A stretch of DNA of 35,215 nucleotides, taken from positions 1 to 35,215 of the forward strand of contig CAJQKT010000010.1 in NCBI GenBank assembly GCA_905478995.1, written 5' to 3'. The position numbers and the translations under genes were made by a program. This stretch comes from an uncultured Pseudomonadales bacterium. GTDB lineage: Bacteria > Pseudomonadota > Gammaproteobacteria > Pseudomonadales > UBA7434. Positions 33,125-35,215 of the stretch are shown piece after piece (position 1 is the first letter of the stretch; every line of letters begins with the position of its first letter). Below the pieces are notes generated by a model that worked only from the letters and a program-made list of their open reading frames with translations, was not told where the DNA came from and did not search any database.

Positions 33125-34777
33125 ATGATCAACACCAAATTTTCTAAAAGTATACTGAATACACTCCGCGCGTCTTTGGCGGCAAACTTTTGCATCTTTC
33201 TGGCAAGCCCGGCTGCACTGGCGGCTAGCGACAAACCCAACATCCTCATTATTTGGGGGGACGATATTGGTCAGACCAATATAAGCGCATATAGCCATGG
33301 GGTAATGGGCTACCAAACGCCTAATATTGATAGCATTGCCCGAGATGGCATTATGTTCACCGACTATTACGCTGAACAAAGCTGCACCGCTGGGCGCTCT
33401 GCGTTTATTACCGGCCAGCACCCGGTGCGCACGGGTTTGACCAAAGTAGGCACGCCCGGGGTGGCGACTGGGATTCAGGCTGAGGATCCTACGCTGGCTG
33501 AAATGCTCAAACCGCTGGGCTATGTCACGGGTCAGTTTGGTAAAAACCACCTTGGTGATCTCGATGAACACCTGCCGACCAACCATGGCTTCGATGAATT
33601 TTTGGGTAATCTCTACCACCTCAATGCGGAAGAGCTGCCAGAGCGTCCTGACTATCCGAAAGAGGCCTGGTTCCAGTCTATGGCCAATCCCCGTGGCGTT
33701 ATTCACAGCTATGCGAAAGCGAATGTGGAGGGCGCTGCCGCCAATGGCAGCCAGCAGGTGGGAGCATTGTCAGGTCCATTTATCAACAAAAACGCAGGGA
33801 CCATAGTCGACTCGGGCCCACTGACCCGCAAGCGTATGGAAACAGTGGATGAAGAATTTGCCGCCGCCGCCAAAAAGTTTATAAAAAGTGCGCACAAGGC
33901 TGACAAACCATTTTTTGTCTGGCTGAATACTACCGGTATGCACTTTTGGACTCACCCTGCGAAAAAACATTTGGGCAAATCGGGTCAGGGTTTTTATAAC
34001 GATGTTATGGTGGCGCACGACGAACTGGTTGGTGAAATGCTTCAGCAGCTCAAGGACTTGAATATCGATGATAATACCATCGTGATGTATAGCACCGACA
34101 ACGGTCCGCACTACAATACCTGGCCAGACGCGGCTATCTCGCCATTTCGCAGCGAGAAAAACTCTAACTGGGAGGGTGGGTTCAGAGTGCCCGCGATGGT
34201 GCGCTGGCCGAGAAGAATACCCGCGGGTCGAGTTTCCAATAGTGTTATGTCCCACCTCGACTGGGTGCCGACCCTGATGGCTGCCGTTGGCGAAGACAAG
34301 GTGGTAAGCCAGTTGAAAGAGGGTCGCAGCTTTGGTGATAAAAAGTTTAAGGTTCATCTCGACGGCCACAACTTTCTGCCCTATCTGAAAGGCGACGAGC
34401 CTGCAGGGCCTCGCAAAGAGTTCTTTTATTTTAGTGATGATGGCCAATTACTCGGTTTACGTACCGGCGACTGGAAAGTGGTCTACGCCGAGCAGCGTGC
34501 CAAGCAGTTTGATGTGTGGCGAGAACCTTTTGTATCCCTACGCATACCCAAACTGTTTAATTTACGACGCGATCCCTACGAGCGTGCCGACACCGACTCT
34601 AATGGCTACAATACGTGGTGGGAAAATAACAGCGCGTGGATTTTTTATGGTTCCGCAAAGGCGCTCCAGTTTGGTCAGTCCTTTAAGCAGTTTCCCTCGC
34701 GACAAAAGCCTAACAGTTTTGCAATTGATGAGGCCATGAAGCAGCTTACGCAATACCAGCCATTTAGACCCGATTAA
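33125..34777 (+). CDS. Arylsulfatase-family (type I, formylglycine) sulfatase
   Basis: Exported sulfatase of 550 aa hydrolysing sulfate esters. A signal peptide ends near PAALAASDK. The metal site begins at NILIIWGDDIGQ (DD). The modification motif is SCTAGRSAFITGQHP, whose Cys would become formylglycine; the third position is Ala instead of the common Pro (CxAxR form, a known variant). The downstream GKNHLGD and STDNGPHYNTWPD motifs supply further metal and sulfate ligands. The C-terminal domain is complete (FNLRRDPYERAD). No maturase is in the window. It stands alone, so the substrate is unknown; it may release sulfate from algal or other organic sulfates. Confidence 0.9.
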   Translation: MINTKFSKSILNTLRASLAANFCIFLASPAALAASDKPNILIIWGDDIGQTNISAYSHGVMGYQTPNIDSIARDGIMFTDYYAEQSCTAGRSAFITGQHPVRTGLTKVGTPGVATGIQAEDPTLAEMLKPLGYVTGQFGKNHLGDLDEHLPTNHGFDEFLGNLYHLNAEELPERPDYPKEAWFQSMANPRGVIHSYAKANVEGAAANGSQQVGALSGPFINKNAGTIVDSGPLTRKRMETVDEEFAAAAKKFIKSAHKADKPFFVWLNTTGMHFWTHPAKKHLGKSGQGFYNDVMVAHDELVGEMLQQLKDLNIDDNTIVMYSTDNGPHYNTWPDAAISPFRSEKNSNWEGGFRVPAMVRWPRRIPAGRVSNSVMSHLDWVPTLMAAVGEDKVVSQLKEGRSFGDKKFKVHLDGHNFLPYLKGDEPAGPRKEFFYFSDDGQLLGLRTGDWKVVYAEQRAKQFDVWREPFVSLRIPKLFNLRRDPYERADTDSNGYNTWWENNSAWIFYGSAKALQFGQSFKQFPSRQKPNSFAIDEAMKQLTQYQPFRPD

Positions 34778-34797
34778 AAGTTGTTGATTTAATCGGG
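34769..34797 (+). terminator. Inverted repeat spanning the sulfatase stop codon
   Basis: CCCGATTAAA (34769-34778) and TTTAATCGGG (34788-34797) are perfect 10-bp arms with a 9-base loop; the TAA stop lies inside the first arm. No T-run follows, so it could be a Rho-aided end or an mRNA-protecting hairpin. Confidence 0.45.
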
Positions 34798-35130
34798 CTG
34801 CTGTATGGAGTGGCGCATACTTATCACGGGTTATGTCACAGCTACTTTGGCAATGCAGCAAACTGGCGGTTAGTGTTTAGGGAGAATACGAAGACGAAAA
34901 TTCTGTGATCTAGCTAGGCAATTATAAATAGATAGAGGGGGTTTTCTAGACTATACAAAGTCAAAAAATTACGTCGGTAAGTTTATTAAACCCAGTAAGT
35001 TTCAGGTCGCAGTATCACAGGTAATTAAGCTCTTTGAGTCGCCTAGCGTGGTTCTATTGGGCTTGGGGCTTGGGGCTTGCGGTTCTTGGTGCTTGAAACG
35101 CAAGAAAGCGTAATCAGCACTGCGGTTTAT

Positions 35131-35153
35131 AGCCCTCCAGGCGAGGGCTTTTT
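35131..35153 (+). terminator. Rho-independent terminator
   Basis: AGCCCTC (35131-35137) and GAGGGCT (35143-35149) form a 7-bp GC-rich stem around CAGGC, followed by four T residues. It is about 350 bases beyond the sulfatase, so it may end a small RNA or transcript whose start I cannot see. Confidence 0.75.
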
Positions 35154-35188
35154 GTTATCTGGGGTTTAGTGGTTGATTGCCTGTCCTT

Positions 35189-35215
35189 AGATCTGTTTTC
35201 TAAGATCTGTTTTCT
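35189..35215 (+). repeat. 13-bp direct repeat at window end
   Basis: AGATCTGTTTTCT occurs at 35189-35201 and again at 35203-35215, separated by one base. The array may continue past the window. Confidence 0.6.

Larger units (their letters stand above)
34778..35215. other. Terminal non-coding region
   Basis: No gene is supported in the last 438 bases. They contain the sulfatase hairpin, a run of GGCTTGG-type 7-bp repeats (about 35059-35079), a classic terminator (35131-35153) and a 13-bp direct repeat at the window edge (35189-35215). Confidence 0.5.

Noticed and set aside
1-35215. CRISPR array, tRNA, rRNA, transposase or phage genes
   Set aside because: None found by eye: the repeats present are short, too few or too diverged for CRISPR, and no recombinase or tRNA cloverleaf was recognised.

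Overview
ORGANISM. The gene set (two sigma-54 enhancer-binding regulators, TatABC, outer-membrane porins, a DUF5610 protein, DedA, PsiE and a GH3 exo-glucanase-like enzyme) points to a Gram-negative gammaproteobacterium, possibly a marine Cellvibrionales-type bacterium. The phylum-level call is firm; the finer placement is inference. LAYOUT. (1) 16-9402 is a cyanate uptake and hydrolysis locus. A PAS/sigma-54 activator on the minus strand diverges from a plus-strand run of NrtA/CynA-type substrate-binding protein, permease, ATPase, cyanase, a DUF1348 protein, tatA-tatB-tatC and a porin. A well-spaced -24/-12 promoter lies at 2140-2155. (2) 9953-20072 is a second, separately controlled locus: promoter, ATPase, second NrtA-type binding protein, permease and a GAF/sigma-54 activator. 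A second promoter then precedes an OsmC-like protein, an acyl-CoA-dehydrogenase-fold flavoprotein, a rubredoxin/rubredoxin-reductase fusion, a TauE/SafE exporter and a persulfide dioxygenase. (3) 20300-28711 holds unrelated genes: a DUF5610 protein, a GH3/discoidin enzyme, a flavoprotein, envelope proteins, a lipocalin and DedA. (4) 28870-31097 is a minus-strand pair, ATP-grasp ligase plus 2-hydroxyacid dehydrogenase, lying between two diverged copies of the dedA 3' end. (5) 31577-34777 holds a PsiE-like protein, a small beta-barrel and a sulfatase. HOW IT MAY WORK. Both binding proteins carry twin-arginine leaders and a complete tatABC sits in the first operon, so the locus may supply its own export machinery. 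Region 1 should import cyanate and split it to ammonia and CO2. Region 2 looks like import and flavin/rubredoxin-driven oxidation of another small anion that releases sulfane sulfur, which the persulfide dioxygenase would oxidise to sulfite for TauE to export. A substrate yielding both cyanate and sulfane sulfur, such as thiocyanate or an organic thiocyanate, would link both halves. No known thiocyanate hydrolase or dehydrogenase is present, so this is a hypothesis. Sigma-54 promoters and a recurring GACAATGTC motif in region 2 suggest nitrogen-type or substrate-induced control.
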